This document shows positions 7,835-16,485 of a stretch of DNA of 64,000 nucleotides, piece by piece (the stretch's first letter is position 1; each line of letters begins with the position of its first letter). Origin of the DNA: Actinospineispora eucalypti (lineage in GTDB: Bacteria; Actinomycetota; Actinomycetes; Mycobacteriales; Pseudonocardiaceae); assembly GCA_014208095.1 (NCBI GenBank), contig JACHMT010000002.1:1302001-1366000 (forward strand). Direction: 5' to 3'. The translations under genes were made by a program, and so were the position numbers. Under the pieces are notes generated by a model. It ran no database searches, had not been told where the DNA came from, and was given only the letters and a program-made list of their open reading frames with translations.

Positions 7835-9027
7835 CCGACGGTCGGAGGCAGCCGGCGGTGGTGGTCGGCGGCCGCACCCAGGCGCTGGCGGTGATCCGTT
7901 CACTGGGCGCCGAGGGCGTGCCGGTGATCGTGCTCCGCTACCACGACCAGGACATGGGGCACGGCTCCCGCTGGGTGCGGGAGGTGATCGACTGCCCGCA
8001 CCCGGAGCGTGACCCGGACGGCTTCGACCGCGTCCTGGACCGGGTCGCCGCGCGGTTCCCCGGCTCGTTGCTGGTCCCGCCATCGGACATCGCGGTGGCC
8101 GCCGTCTCGGCCCGGAAGCGGCGGCTGGGCGAGCTGGGTTTCGTCGTGGCGGCGCCGGAGTGGGACGTGGTGAGCACCTGCCTGGACAAGGCGGCCACCT
8201 GGGACTTCGCCCGCCGCCACGGGGTGGACGCGCCGGCCACGGTGGCCGTCCGGGAGGCCGGGGACCTGGAGCGGTTCGCCGACGAGGTCGGCTTCCCCGG
8301 CGTGCTCAAACCCACCGTCAGCCACCGCTACAAGGCCGTCTTCGGCCGCAAGTGGACCAGGGTGGACAACCTCGAGGAAGCCACCCGGCACCACCTCGAG
8401 GCCCGCGCCGCCGGCCTCGAGGTCGTGGCCCAGGAGCTGGTCCCGGGCGACGAGCTGTGCGGCGCGAACTACAACGCCTACGTCTGGGGAGACGACGGCG
8501 AGGTGGTCGAGATGACCGCCGCGAAGATCCGCAACTCGCCGTCCGAGACCGGGTCGCCGTGCGTCGCGGTGAGCCGGCGGATCCCGGAGGTGGCCGAGGC
8601 CGGGCGGCACCTGCTGCGCGCGCTGGGCTACCGGGGGTTCGCCAACGTGGAGTTCAAGCGCGACGCCCGGGACGGGACCTACAAGCTCATCGAGGTCAAC
8701 GCCCGGCACAACCTCTCCTCGGCGCTGGCCATCCGGTGCGGGATCAACTTCCCCTGGCTGGAGTACCGCCACCGGATGCTCGGCCGGCCTCCCGTCCAGC
8801 CGGACTACGAGGAGGGCGTGTACTGGATCGACGTCACCCGGGACCTCCAGGCGAGCCTGTCCTACCTGCGCCGGGGCGACTACTCGGTCGGCCGGTTCGC
8901 CCGGCCCTACCTGTCCGGGCCGGTGTTCGCGGTGGCCTCCGCCCGGGACCCGCGACCGGCACTGATCCGGGCCGGGCGGACGGCCACCCAGGTCCGGCGG
9001 AAGCTGGTCGCGCGCATCCGCCGGTGA
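7831..9027 (+). CDS. ATP-grasp carboxylate-amine ligase-like protein
   Basis: The 398-residue protein begins with a Rossmann-like pre-ATP-grasp domain (VVVGGRTQALAVIRSLG), followed by an ATP-grasp core with FPGVLKPT (ATP-binding lysine), QELVPGDELCG, and the metal-binding IEVNARHNLS near the end. The fold activates a carboxylate as acyl phosphate and joins it to an amine or similar nucleophile. The exact substrate is not recognisable. Relatives include carbamoyl-phosphate-synthase-like surface polymer enzymes. GTG at 7831 overlaps the stop of the FemAB-like gene. The pair has no other members, since the next gene is convergent. Confidence 0.8.
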   Translation: MTDGRRQPAVVVGGRTQALAVIRSLGAEGVPVIVLRYHDQDMGHGSRWVREVIDCPHPERDPDGFDRVLDRVAARFPGSLLVPPSDIAVAAVSARKRRLGELGFVVAAPEWDVVSTCLDKAATWDFARRHGVDAPATVAVREAGDLERFADEVGFPGVLKPTVSHRYKAVFGRKWTRVDNLEEATRHHLEARAAGLEVVAQELVPGDELCGANYNAYVWGDDGEVVEMTAAKIRNSPSETGSPCVAVSRRIPEVAEAGRHLLRALGYRGFANVEFKRDARDGTYKLIEVNARHNLSSALAIRCGINFPWLEYRHRMLGRPPVQPDYEEGVYWIDVTRDLQASLSYLRRGDYSVGRFARPYLSGPVFAVASARDPRPALIRAGRTATQVRRKLVARIRR

Positions 9028-9033
9028 CCGTCG

Positions 9034-10032
9034 TCAGGTGTGGGCGAGGGTGGGGATGCTGTTGCTCGGCGGCGGGATCTGGGCCTTGATGAACGCGATG
9101 GCGACGGCCTCGTGGATCGCCCGGCGGACCACGACCTGCTTGCCCGGCCGGGTGCGGACGGTGAGCCGGAGGGTGACCCCGTCCACCGTCACCGCCTGGA
9201 CCCCCAGCATGGTGACCTCGCCGAGCAGGTGTTCGGCCATGGGCGACTCGGCCACCGCTGCCTCGGCGGCCTGCGTAGCGGTCTCGGTGGCCAGCGCGAT
9301 GTTCGCGCCGTGGCCGATGGGCACGTCGACCAGGGCGACCGAGAAGTGCTGGCTGAAGTTGCCGACCCGGGAGATCGTGCCGTTGCGGACGTACCAGAGG
9401 GTGCCCTCCACGTCGCGCACCGTGCAGACCCGCAGGCCGATGCTCTCCACCGTGCCGGTGGCCTCGCCCAGGTCGACCACGTCGCCGACGCCGTACTGGT
9501 CCTCCAGCATCATGAAGATCCCGGAGACGAAGTCCTTGACCAGGTTCTGCGCGCCGAAGCCGACGGCAACGCCGATCACCCCGGCCGAGGCGATGATGGG
9601 CGCGAGGTTGACGCCGAAACCGCCCAGGATCAGCACGAACGCGGTCCCGTAGATAACGAATGTGGTGATCGAGCGCAGCAGCGAGCCGATGGTGGCGGCG
9701 CGCTGGCGGCGGCGGGCGAGCAGGAGCGAGCCCGAGCCCTGCCGGGGACGCGAGCTCGTGCGCTCCCGCAACGGGCGCAGCAGCGACGGGGCGCGGCCCT
9801 CGCCGATGCCCCGGGTGAGCTGGTGGATCGCCCGGTGGCACACGGCCCGCAGCGCGACCGCGATGACCACGATGAGCAGCAGCTTCAGCGTGCCGTCGAC
9901 GACGAGGCCCGCGGTGCGGGACAGCCAGCCCTGCCCGGTGAGGTCGAGGGCGATCTGGCACCAGGGGCTCTGGCTGCCACCGCATCCCGGGTCCGGGTTC
10001 GGTGGTAGGGCGGGGACGGACGAGAACGGCAT
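9034..10032 (-). CDS. MscS-family mechanosensitive channel
   Basis: The 332-residue protein has a hydrophobic helix near residues 46-66 and a TM pair near 120-160. It has the MscS pore-lining and hinge segment GVAVGFGAQNLVKDFVSG, followed by the beta-domain beginning MLEDQYGVGDVVDLG. It should open under membrane tension to release solutes. A good ribosome site, GGAGGTG, lies about 11 bases before the ATG. The gene ends 6 bases from the convergent ATP-grasp gene and lies 160 bp downstream of prk on the same strand. It may be read through from the prk-rpe transcript, but nothing ties it to carbon fixation. Confidence 0.9.
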   Translation of the reverse strand: MPFSSVPALPPNPDPGCGGSQSPWCQIALDLTGQGWLSRTAGLVVDGTLKLLLIVVIAVALRAVCHRAIHQLTRGIGEGRAPSLLRPLRERTSSRPRQGSGSLLLARRRQRAATIGSLLRSITTFVIYGTAFVLILGGFGVNLAPIIASAGVIGVAVGFGAQNLVKDFVSGIFMMLEDQYGVGDVVDLGEATGTVESIGLRVCTVRDVEGTLWYVRNGTISRVGNFSQHFSVALVDVPIGHGANIALATETATQAAEAAVAESPMAEHLLGEVTMLGVQAVTVDGVTLRLTVRTRPGKQVVVRRAIHEAVAIAFIKAQIPPPSNSIPTLAHT

Positions 10033-10192
10033 GGTCTTGCGACACCTCCGAGGAGTCGGCTGTCGGGGTACCGACTGGCCGGCGGGGAGCGACCAGCGGG
10101 CTCGCCGGCTGAGGTGATGGGCGAGCCGTCCCTCGAGGGTGCGCGTTCACCCGGGCGTGTCGCAAGGGCCGGGTGAGGTATTCCCTGAGCCG

Positions 10193-11137
10193 CTACTCGG
10201 CGTCCAGCAGGTGGTGCAGAAGCAGCAGTTGGGCGATGGCCAGCGGTTCGCTGCGCGCGCCGGGGCCGAGTTCGCCCAGGCAGTCCGGGGTACCGCTCTC
10301 AGGCTCGCCGATGGACGCCCAGATCGCCTTCTGCACCGCCAGGCTCTCCTCGGTCGGCACGTAGCCGTGGATGTGCAGCGTGTCCACGGGCCGGCCGTCG
10401 CTGTCCCGGGTGAGCTTGAGGTGCATGGCGCGGTTCAGCCCGGCCTGCAGCACCTCGCTCAGGTCCGGGTGCCGGATCGTGGGGCGCAACAGCAGCTCGG
10501 CCGACAGCGGGGTGCCCGGCGGCTCGTCCCGCCCCTCGATCGGGGCGAACCGGACCACGATGTCGGCGTGGTGGCGCTGCGGCCGGATGTACGCCTCGGA
10601 CTCCGGCTCCCGCACCGCCAGCTCGGCGAGCACCTGCTCCGGGGCGTACCCGCGCTTGCGGGTGTCCCGCTGGACCTTCCACTCGCGGCGGATGTCCTCG
10701 TGCGGGTCGAGGAACACGGTGACGTCGAAGCACGCCCTGGCCAGCTTGCTGTACAGCGGGAACAGGCCCTCGACGATGATGAAGCTGTTCGGCTCCACCA
10801 GCTCGGGCCGGGTCAGCTCCCCGGTGGAGTGGTCGTAGACCGGCTTGAGGATCGGTTGCCCGCTGGCCAGCAGCCGCAGGTGCTGCTCCATGATCTCCAT
10901 GTAGTTGCAGTCCGGGTGCAGCGCGGTGAACGGCAGCGAACGGCGCTCGGCCCGGTCGTAGCGGTGGTAGTCGTCGGTGCACAGCGAGACGCACCGCTCC
11001 CGGCCCAGCGCCTCGACCAACCCCGCCGTGAGAGTGGTCTTGCCGGATGCGCTGTCCCCGGCGATGGCCAGCATCACCGGCCGGCGGCCGGAGTCGCGCA
11101 GCCCGGCCCGGTCGATCCGGAGGGTCTTGTCGGGCAT
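10193..11137 (-). CDS. prk: Phosphoribulokinase
   Basis: The protein has about 314 residues and makes ribulose 1,5-bisphosphate from ribulose 5-phosphate and ATP, the committed step of the Calvin cycle. The P-loop is G27-D-S-A-S-G-K-T-T35. CTDDYHRYDR, PVYDHSTG and IIVEGLFPLYS follow, in the order and spacing of the plant/cyanobacterial-type (class II) enzymes rather than the proteobacterial octamer type. The P-loop cysteine used for thioredoxin control in plants is Ser here. The ATG at 11137 overlaps the rpe stop by one base (TGATG), and GTG at 11140 is also possible. It is coupled to rpe. Confidence 0.92.
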   Translation of the reverse strand: MPDKTLRIDRAGLRDSGRRPVMLAIAGDSASGKTTLTAGLVEALGRERCVSLCTDDYHRYDRAERRSLPFTALHPDCNYMEIMEQHLRLLASGQPILKPVYDHSTGELTRPELVEPNSFIIVEGLFPLYSKLARACFDVTVFLDPHEDIRREWKVQRDTRKRGYAPEQVLAELAVREPESEAYIRPQRHHADIVVRFAPIEGRDEPPGTPLSAELLLRPTIRHPDLSEVLQAGLNRAMHLKLTRDSDGRPVDTLHIHGYVPTEESLAVQKAIWASIGEPESGTPDCLGELGPGARSEPLAIAQLLLLHHLLDAE

Positions 11138-11811
11138 CACGGGTTCCTCCGTTCGTCGGTGGCCTCGGCACGCAGGGCCGCCACCCGCCCGGGCAGGCCG
11201 GACGGCCCGTCGGCGAACAGCGCGGAGCCGACGCAGAACACGGTCGCCCCGGCCTTCGCGGCGTGGCCGATCGTGCCGGGGCCGATGCCGCCGTCCACCT
11301 CCAGCTCCACGGCCAGCCCCCGCCGGTCGATCAGCGCCCGGGCATGGGCGATCTTGGTCGCCATGCCGTCCAGGTAGCGCTGCCCGCCGAATCCGGGGTT
11401 CACCGTCATCACCAGCAACAGGTCGGCCAGGTCCAGCACGTGCTCCACCGAGGCCAGCGGGGTCGCCGGGTTGAGCGCGACGCCGGCGCGGGCGCCCAGC
11501 TGCCGGATCCGGCCCAGCGTGCGGTGCAGGTGCCTGGTCGCCTCGGCGTGCACGATCACCAGCTCACAGCCGGCATCCACCCAGCGGGGCAGCATGGGGT
11601 CGGGGTCCTCGACCATCAGATGCGCCTCGAAGCCCAGCATGACGCGGTCCCGGCAGGAGGCGATGACGTCGGGGCCGAAGGTCAGGTTGGGCACGAACCG
11701 GCCGTCCATCACGTCCCACTGGATGCGGTCCACGCCGGCTTTCTCCAGCAGCTGCACCTGGTGGCCGAGCTCGGCGAAGTCCGCCGGCAGCACCGAAGCG
11801 ACGAGCGTCAT
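11137..11811 (-). CDS. rpe: Ribulose-phosphate 3-epimerase
   Basis: The 224-residue TIM-barrel enzyme interconverts ribulose 5-phosphate and xylulose 5-phosphate and so supplies substrate to the phosphoribulokinase it is coupled with. Visible family motifs are WDVMDGRFVPNLTFGP, FEAHLMVEDP, VNPGFGGQ and EVDGGI. The residue two before the first catalytic Asp is Gln (Q31), where most epimerases have a metal-binding His. The other metal ligands (D33, the His of AHLM, the Asp of DGGI) are present. Its start is 125 bp from the divergent response regulator at 11937. Confidence 0.92.
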   Translation of the reverse strand: MTLVASVLPADFAELGHQVQLLEKAGVDRIQWDVMDGRFVPNLTFGPDVIASCRDRVMLGFEAHLMVEDPDPMLPRWVDAGCELVIVHAEATRHLHRTLGRIRQLGARAGVALNPATPLASVEHVLDLADLLLVMTVNPGFGGQRYLDGMATKIAHARALIDRRGLAVELEVDGGIGPGTIGHAAKAGATVFCVGSALFADGPSGLPGRVAALRAEATDERRNP

Positions 11812-11936
11812 CGCGCCTCCCTGGGGATCGAGGCTGTGACAGTAGGTGCTCGGCGGGCGGCGGCGTCTCCCCCGCGTTGGGGGTCTGGTGGGGCAACCTG
11901 GGCAAATCGGGCGGTCTCGGCCTTACAGTCCATGAC
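11812..11936. promoter_or_regulatory. Divergent promoter region, rpe-prk / response regulator-kinase
   Basis: This 125-bp gap drives rpe-prk on one side and the two-component system on the other. A short inverted repeat CCCCC-GCGTT-GGGGG lies near 11870. No strong LysR-type box like that before cbbL is seen here. Confidence 0.35.
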
Positions 11937-12629
11937 ATGACTCTGTCTTCGGCCACGCCTTCGGGCGGCGCTGCGACCGGGCCGTTACGCATCGTGCTGG
12001 TCGACGACCACGAGATGGTGATCGCGGGGCTGAAGGCCATGCTGGCCCCGTTCCAGGGCCGGGTGCGGGTGGTCGGCTCGGCCATCGGCGCCGAGCAGGC
12101 CCTGCCGGTCGTCGCCAGCCTCACCCCGGACATCGTGCTGTGCGACGTGCGGATGCAGGGCGCCAGCGGCCTGGACCTGTGCCGTGAGCTGCGCGAGCGG
12201 CGGCCCGACCAGAAGGTCGTGCTGCTGTCGGTATACGACGACGAGCAGTACCTGTTCCAGGCGCTGCGCGCCGGCGCGTCGGGATACCTGCTCAAGAAGA
12301 TCACCGGCGACGAGCTGGTCCGCCAGCTGGAGCTGGCCAACAGCGGCGTCACGGTGATCGACACCGCGCTGGCCGGGCGGGCGGTGGACACGGCGGCGCG
12401 GTTGCAGAGCAACGAGTTCTGGCCGGGGGCCCGGCACGGCCTCACCCACCGGGAGAGCGAGGTCCTCTCGCTGATCGTGACCGGGCTGTCCAACCGGGGA
12501 ATCGCGGCCCGCCTGGTGGTGAGCGACGAGACGATCAAGAGCCACGTGCGGTCGATCTACCGCAAGCTGGGGGTCGGCGACCGGGCCGGCGCGGTCGCCG
12601 CCGCCCTGCGCGAGGGGATCTTCAAGTGA
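11937..12629 (+). CDS. NarL/LuxR-type response regulator
   Basis: The 230-residue protein has a receiver domain (VLVDDHEMV near residue 20; phospho-acceptor Asp70 in LCDVRMQG; Lys in GYLLKK) and a C-terminal LuxR helix-turn-helix (LTHRESEVLSLIVTGLSNRGIA, then DETIKSHVRSIYRKLGV). The ATG at 11937 gives a normal N-terminus; a start 20 codons earlier would add an unlikely tail. The sensor kinase starts inside its stop codon. Its place between the prk-rpe and fba/cbb operons suggests that it controls carbon fixation genes, by inference. Confidence 0.92.
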   Translation: MTLSSATPSGGAATGPLRIVLVDDHEMVIAGLKAMLAPFQGRVRVVGSAIGAEQALPVVASLTPDIVLCDVRMQGASGLDLCRELRERRPDQKVVLLSVYDDEQYLFQALRAGASGYLLKKITGDELVRQLELANSGVTVIDTALAGRAVDTAARLQSNEFWPGARHGLTHRESEVLSLIVTGLSNRGIAARLVVSDETIKSHVRSIYRKLGVGDRAGAVAAALREGIFK

Positions 12630-13837
12630 GCGAGGGCCCGCTGCTCGGCCCGACCGAGGCGCTGCCCTCGCTCGGACTGACCGATCCGCGCCGGGCCAAC
12701 GCCCTGCTGCTGGCCATCATCGAGGCGACCTCGGGCGGGCCGGGCGTGGAGCCGCTGGCCGCCGCGGTGGCCCGCCTGATCACCGAGGCGACCTCGACCG
12801 ACGTGTGTTTCGTGCACGTGCTCGACGACACCGAGCGGTCACTCAGCCTGGCCGGCGCCACCCCGCCGTTCGACCGCCAGGTCGGCCGCATCCGCCTGCC
12901 CCTGGGGTCCGGGGTGACCGGTTGGGTGGCCAGCCACCACGAACCGGCCGTGATCGTCGAGCACAAGGAGGAGGACCCGCGCTACCTGCCGATCCCCGCG
13001 CTGCGCGGCACCGAGTTCATCTCGATGGCCTCGGTGCCCATGGCGACCGGGCCGGCCGGGCTGGTCGGCGTGCTGAACGTGCACACGGTGACCCGGCGCC
13101 AGTTCACCGACCGGGACATCCAGCTGCTGCTGGTGATCGGGCGGCTGGTCGCGGGTGCGCTGCACTCGGCGCGGATGCACCGGCGGCTGGCCGCCCGGGA
13201 GCGCGCGCACGAGCGGTTCACCGAGCAGGTCATCGCCGCCCAGGAGATCGAACGGCGGCGGCTCGCGGCGGACATCCACGACGGGATCTCCCAGCGCCTG
13301 GTCACCCTCTCCTACCACCTGGACGCGGCCGGGCATGCGCTGCGGGCCACCCCCGACGTGGCCGCCGACCAGCTCGGGCGGGCCCGGGAGCTGGTGGACC
13401 TCACGCTGGACGAGGCCCGCGCGGCGATCGGCGGGCTCCGGCCCCCGGTGCTCGACGACCTGGGCCTCGCCGGCGGCCTGGCCAGCCTGGCCCGTTCGGT
13501 GCCCGAGGTGAAGGTGACCACGGAGCTGGCCGACGACCGGCTGCCCGAGCACGTCGAGATCGCGCTCTACCGGATTGCCCAGGAGTGCCTGCAGAACGTC
13601 ATCAAGCACGCTCACGCGAGCACCGCGCTGCTGCGCTTCGAGCTGGTCGGCAGCGCCGCGCGGCTGGAGGTGACCGACGACGGCGACGGGTTCGACGCCA
13701 CCACCGCCGCCGAGTCGGGCTACGGCATGCGCTCGATGGCCGAACGGGTCGAGCTGGTCGGTGGCTCACTGCGGATAAGCTCCCGCCCCGGCTCGGGCAC
13801 CACCGTCACCGCCTCGGTGCCGGTGAGCGTGCGCTGA
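12626..13837 (+). CDS. GAF-domain sensor histidine kinase (NarX/DesK-like HisKA_3 type)
   Basis: The 403-residue protein has no membrane segment, so it senses inside the cell. A GAF domain spans roughly residues 35-185. A HisKA_3 dimerisation helix carries the phospho-accepting H218 in LAADIHDGISQRL. An HATPase domain has the N-box ECLQNVIKHA and the G-box DDGDGFD. It begins with GTG overlapping the response regulator stop, so the two form one operon. Possible GAF ligands include haem, gases or small metabolites. None of the residues seen settles this. Confidence 0.92.
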   Translation: MSEGPLLGPTEALPSLGLTDPRRANALLLAIIEATSGGPGVEPLAAAVARLITEATSTDVCFVHVLDDTERSLSLAGATPPFDRQVGRIRLPLGSGVTGWVASHHEPAVIVEHKEEDPRYLPIPALRGTEFISMASVPMATGPAGLVGVLNVHTVTRRQFTDRDIQLLLVIGRLVAGALHSARMHRRLAARERAHERFTEQVIAAQEIERRRLAADIHDGISQRLVTLSYHLDAAGHALRATPDVAADQLGRARELVDLTLDEARAAIGGLRPPVLDDLGLAGGLASLARSVPEVKVTTELADDRLPEHVEIALYRIAQECLQNVIKHAHASTALLRFELVGSAARLEVTDDGDGFDATTAAESGYGMRSMAERVELVGGSLRISSRPGSGTTVTASVPVSVR

Positions 13838-13840
13838 GGC

Positions 13841-13860
13841 GCCGGGCCCGAGGCCCCGGA
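13841..13860. terminator. Possible bidirectional terminator hairpin
   Basis: CCGGGCC-CGA-GGCCCCGG, a G+C-rich imperfect stem with a small loop, lies just after the kinase stop and before the convergent aldolase stop. There is no U-run, which is usual for actinobacteria. Confidence 0.4.
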
Positions 13861-13910
13861 TGCCCCGAAGCAGCACCCATGCCCTGTTGATCAGCGTCCA
13901 CGTGATCAGC

Positions 13911-14906
13911 TCAGACGCGGGCGGGCTCGCCCAGACCACGCAGGGCGGCCCAGTTCGCCGCGACGCGGGCGGCCAGGGCCGCGCGGCCGGCCGGGACCCG
14001 GCGGGGGGCACCCCGCCAGGCCGCCAGGGCCGGGTCCACCAGCGCTCGGCCGAAGGAGAAGGTGAGCGGCCATGGCGTGGTGTGGCGCTGCATCGCGGCC
14101 AGGTTGGCGGTGGCCCGCTCCGGGGGCTGCCCGCCGGAGAGGAAGGCCACCCCGGCCAGCTCCTCCGGCTGTGCCCGCAGCACGTCCACCGTCGCCTCGG
14201 CCACCTGCTCGGGGGTGGCGCGGCGGGGGTGGCGGTTGCCCTCGACGACCATGTTGGGTTTGAGCACCATGCCCGCCTGGTCGACCCGGAACGCGACCAG
14301 CTCCTCGGCGACGGCGGCGTGCACGCGGGCGGTGATCTCGGCGCAGCGCTCCAGCGAGTGCTCCCCCTCCGTCAGCACCTCGGGCTCGACGATCGGCACC
14401 AGGCCGGCCTCCTGCGCCGCGGCGGCGTAGCGGGCCAGGGCCTGCGCGTTGGCCCACAGCGCCACGCCACTGGGCAGGTCATCGGCGATCACGAACACCG
14501 CCCGCCACTTGGCGAACCGGGCACCCAGCGCGGCGTACTCGGCCATCCGCGCGGGCAGCCCGTCCAGGCCCTCGGTGACCAGCTCGCCCAGCCCGGGGCA
14601 GGCGTAGGCCCCGGTGTCCACCTTGATGCCGGGCAGCATGCCCAGCTGGTGCACGGCCTCCGGGAACGTCCGCCCGTCGGCGAACCGCTGGCGCAGGGTC
14701 TCGTCGCAGAAGATGATCCCGGCCACCCCCTCGGCCAGACCCGGGGTGCCGGCGAGCAGCTCCCGGTAGGCGCGCCGGTTCTGTTCCGTCGCGGGCACGC
14801 CGGCGGCGTAGAGACGTCGGTTCATCGTGGCGATGCTCTCGTCGGCGGCGAGGATGCCCCGGCCCGACCGAACCAGTTGCGTGGCCAGCTGCCTACATAC
14901 GGTCAT
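13911..14906 (-). CDS. Class I fructose-bisphosphate aldolase
   Basis: The 331-residue enzyme of the Schiff-base (eukaryotic-type) class has GRGILAADES near the start, the lysine that forms the Schiff base in MVLKPNMV, and FLSGGQ for phosphate binding. It condenses triose phosphates to fructose 1,6-bisphosphate, and in Calvin-cycle clusters may also make sedoheptulose 1,7-bisphosphate. I chose ATG at 14906 because homologues begin close to the GKGILAADES motif; an upstream TTG at 14978 would place the first codons within the promoter inverted repeat. It is divergent from cbbL and shares its control region. Confidence 0.9.
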   Translation of the reverse strand: MTVCRQLATQLVRSGRGILAADESIATMNRRLYAAGVPATEQNRRAYRELLAGTPGLAEGVAGIIFCDETLRQRFADGRTFPEAVHQLGMLPGIKVDTGAYACPGLGELVTEGLDGLPARMAEYAALGARFAKWRAVFVIADDLPSGVALWANAQALARYAAAAQEAGLVPIVEPEVLTEGEHSLERCAEITARVHAAVAEELVAFRVDQAGMVLKPNMVVEGNRHPRRATPEQVAEATVDVLRAQPEELAGVAFLSGGQPPERATANLAAMQRHTTPWPLTFSFGRALVDPALAAWRGAPRRVPAGRAALAARVAANWAALRGLGEPARV

Positions 14907-14969
14907 GGTGCATGACGGTAGGAAATCCGCAGGTCGCGCGCCTCCCCCCTGCGGTGGATAGGCAAGGGT

Positions 14970-14987
14970 ATTAGACAATCACCTAAT
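14970..14987. promoter_or_regulatory. Probable CbbR box ATTAG-N8-CTAAT
   Basis: A perfect 5-bp-arm inverted repeat with an 8-bp spacer contains the T-N11-A core expected of LysR-family sites. It lies about 60 bp before both divergent genes, fba (start 14906) and cbbL (start 15045). The cbbR gene is three genes downstream. CbbR proteins typically bind one such high-affinity site upstream of cbbL. Confidence 0.65.
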
Positions 14988-14998
14988 GGTCACCGGTA

Positions 14999-15024
14999 AA
15001 CACTTGATGGACAGGCTTAGTGTT
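14999..15024. promoter_or_regulatory. Second inverted repeat in the cbbL promoter, AACACT-N14-AGTGTT
   Basis: Perfect 6-bp arms separated by 14 bp sit between the CbbR-like box and the cbbL start. They could be a second site for CbbR or the operator of the clustered response regulator. No Shine-Dalgarno sequence is visible before the cbbL ATG at 15045. Confidence 0.45.
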
Positions 15025-15044
15025 ATCCGCGCACCATTGCCGCC

Positions 15045-16475
15045 ATGACGGACCGCTGGAGCGCCGGAGTCATTCCCTACGCGGACATGGGCTACTGGCA
15101 GCCTGACTACATCCCCAAGGACACCGACCTGCTGTGCGCGTTCCGGATCACGCCGCAGGACGGGGTGCCCTCCGAAGAGGCCGGTGCCGCCGTCGCCGGC
15201 GAGTCCAGCACGGCGACCTGGACGGTGGTGTGGACCGATCGGCTCACCACCTTCGAGCACTACCAGGCCAAGTGCTACCGGATCGAGGCGGTGCCGGGCA
15301 GCCCGGGCCAGTGGATCGCCTACATCGCCTACGACCTCGACCTTTTCGAAGAGGGCTCGATCGCCAACCTGACCAGTTCGATCATCGGCAACGTGTTCGG
15401 GTTCAAGCCGCTGAAGGCGCTGCGCCTGGAGGACATGCGCATCCCGACGCAGTACGTGAAGACGTTCCAGGGACCGGCGCACGGGATCGTCATGGAACGC
15501 GAGCACCTGGGCAAGTTCGGGCGGCCGCTGCTCGGCGCCACCACCAAACCCAAGCTCGGGCTGTCGGCGCGCAACTACGGCCGGGTGGTGTACGAGGCGC
15601 TAAGGGGCGGGCTGGACTTCACCAAGGACGACGAGAACATCAACTCCCAGCCGTTCATGCGCTGGCGGGACCGCTCCCTGTTCTGCATGGAGGCGGTGAA
15701 CCGGGCGCAGGCGGCGACCGGCGAGGTCAAGGGCCACTACCTGAACGTGACCGCCGGGACCATGGAGCAGATGTATGAGCGCGCCGACTTCGCCAAGGAG
15801 CTGGGCAGCGTCGTCGTGATGATCGACCTCACCGTCGGCTACACCGCGATCCAGTCGATGGCCACCTGGGCCCGGCGCAACGGCGTACTGCTGCACCTGC
15901 ACCGCGCGGGGCACAGCACCTACACCCGGCAGAAGACGCACGGCGTGAACTTCCGGGTGATCGCCAAGTGGATGCGCCTGGCCGGGGTCGACCACATCCA
16001 CGCCGGCACGGTGGTGGGCAAGCTGGAGGGCGACCCCAACTCGGTGCGCGGCTACTACGACACGCTGCGCCTGGACTCGGTGGCCGCCGACCCGGCCAAG
16101 GGGCTCTACTTCGACCAGGAGTGGGCGTCCATGCCCGGCGTGATGCCGGTGGCCTCGGGCGGCATCCACGCCGGCCAGATGCACCAGCTGATCCACTACC
16201 TGGGCGAGGACGTGATCCTCCAGTTTGGCGGGGGAACCATCGGGCACCCGATGGGCATCGCGGCCGGCGCGGAGGCCAACCGGGTCGCCCTGGAGGCGAT
16301 GATCAAGGCCCGCAACGAGGGCGTCGACTACCTGGCCGAGGGCGAACAGATCCTGCGCCGGGCCGCCGGGCGCAACCGGCCGCTGGACACCGCGCTGGCC
16401 ACCTGGGGCGACGTCACCTTCAACTACGAGTCCACCGACACCCCCGACGTCGTGCCCACCCCCACCCCTGTCTGA
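15045..16475 (+). CDS. cbbL: RuBisCO large subunit, red-type form I
   Basis: The 476-residue protein carboxylates ribulose 1,5-bisphosphate. All key residues are visible: catalytic Lys168 in TKPKLGLS, the carbamylated Lys194 with metal ligands D196 and E197 in GLDFTKDDEN, HRAGHSTYTRQK, loop-6 Lys326 in GTVVGKLEGD, and ASGGIHAGQMHQL. These segments match red-like form I (IC, or the related actinobacterial subgroup) rather than green-type. It heads cbbL-cbbS-cbbX-cbbR. No ribosome site is obvious before the ATG, so initiation may depend on a short leader. Confidence 0.97.
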   Translation: MTDRWSAGVIPYADMGYWQPDYIPKDTDLLCAFRITPQDGVPSEEAGAAVAGESSTATWTVVWTDRLTTFEHYQAKCYRIEAVPGSPGQWIAYIAYDLDLFEEGSIANLTSSIIGNVFGFKPLKALRLEDMRIPTQYVKTFQGPAHGIVMEREHLGKFGRPLLGATTKPKLGLSARNYGRVVYEALRGGLDFTKDDENINSQPFMRWRDRSLFCMEAVNRAQAATGEVKGHYLNVTAGTMEQMYERADFAKELGSVVVMIDLTVGYTAIQSMATWARRNGVLLHLHRAGHSTYTRQKTHGVNFRVIAKWMRLAGVDHIHAGTVVGKLEGDPNSVRGYYDTLRLDSVAADPAKGLYFDQEWASMPGVMPVASGGIHAGQMHQLIHYLGEDVILQFGGGTIGHPMGIAAGAEANRVALEAMIKARNEGVDYLAEGEQILRRAAGRNRPLDTALATWGDVTFNYESTDTPDVVPTPTPV

Positions 16476-16485
16476 GGAGCCGCAC

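Noticed and set aside
14979..15506. A 175-residue minus-strand frame over the start of cbbL
   Set aside because: It lies antisense to conserved RuBisCO sequence and crosses the promoter repeats.
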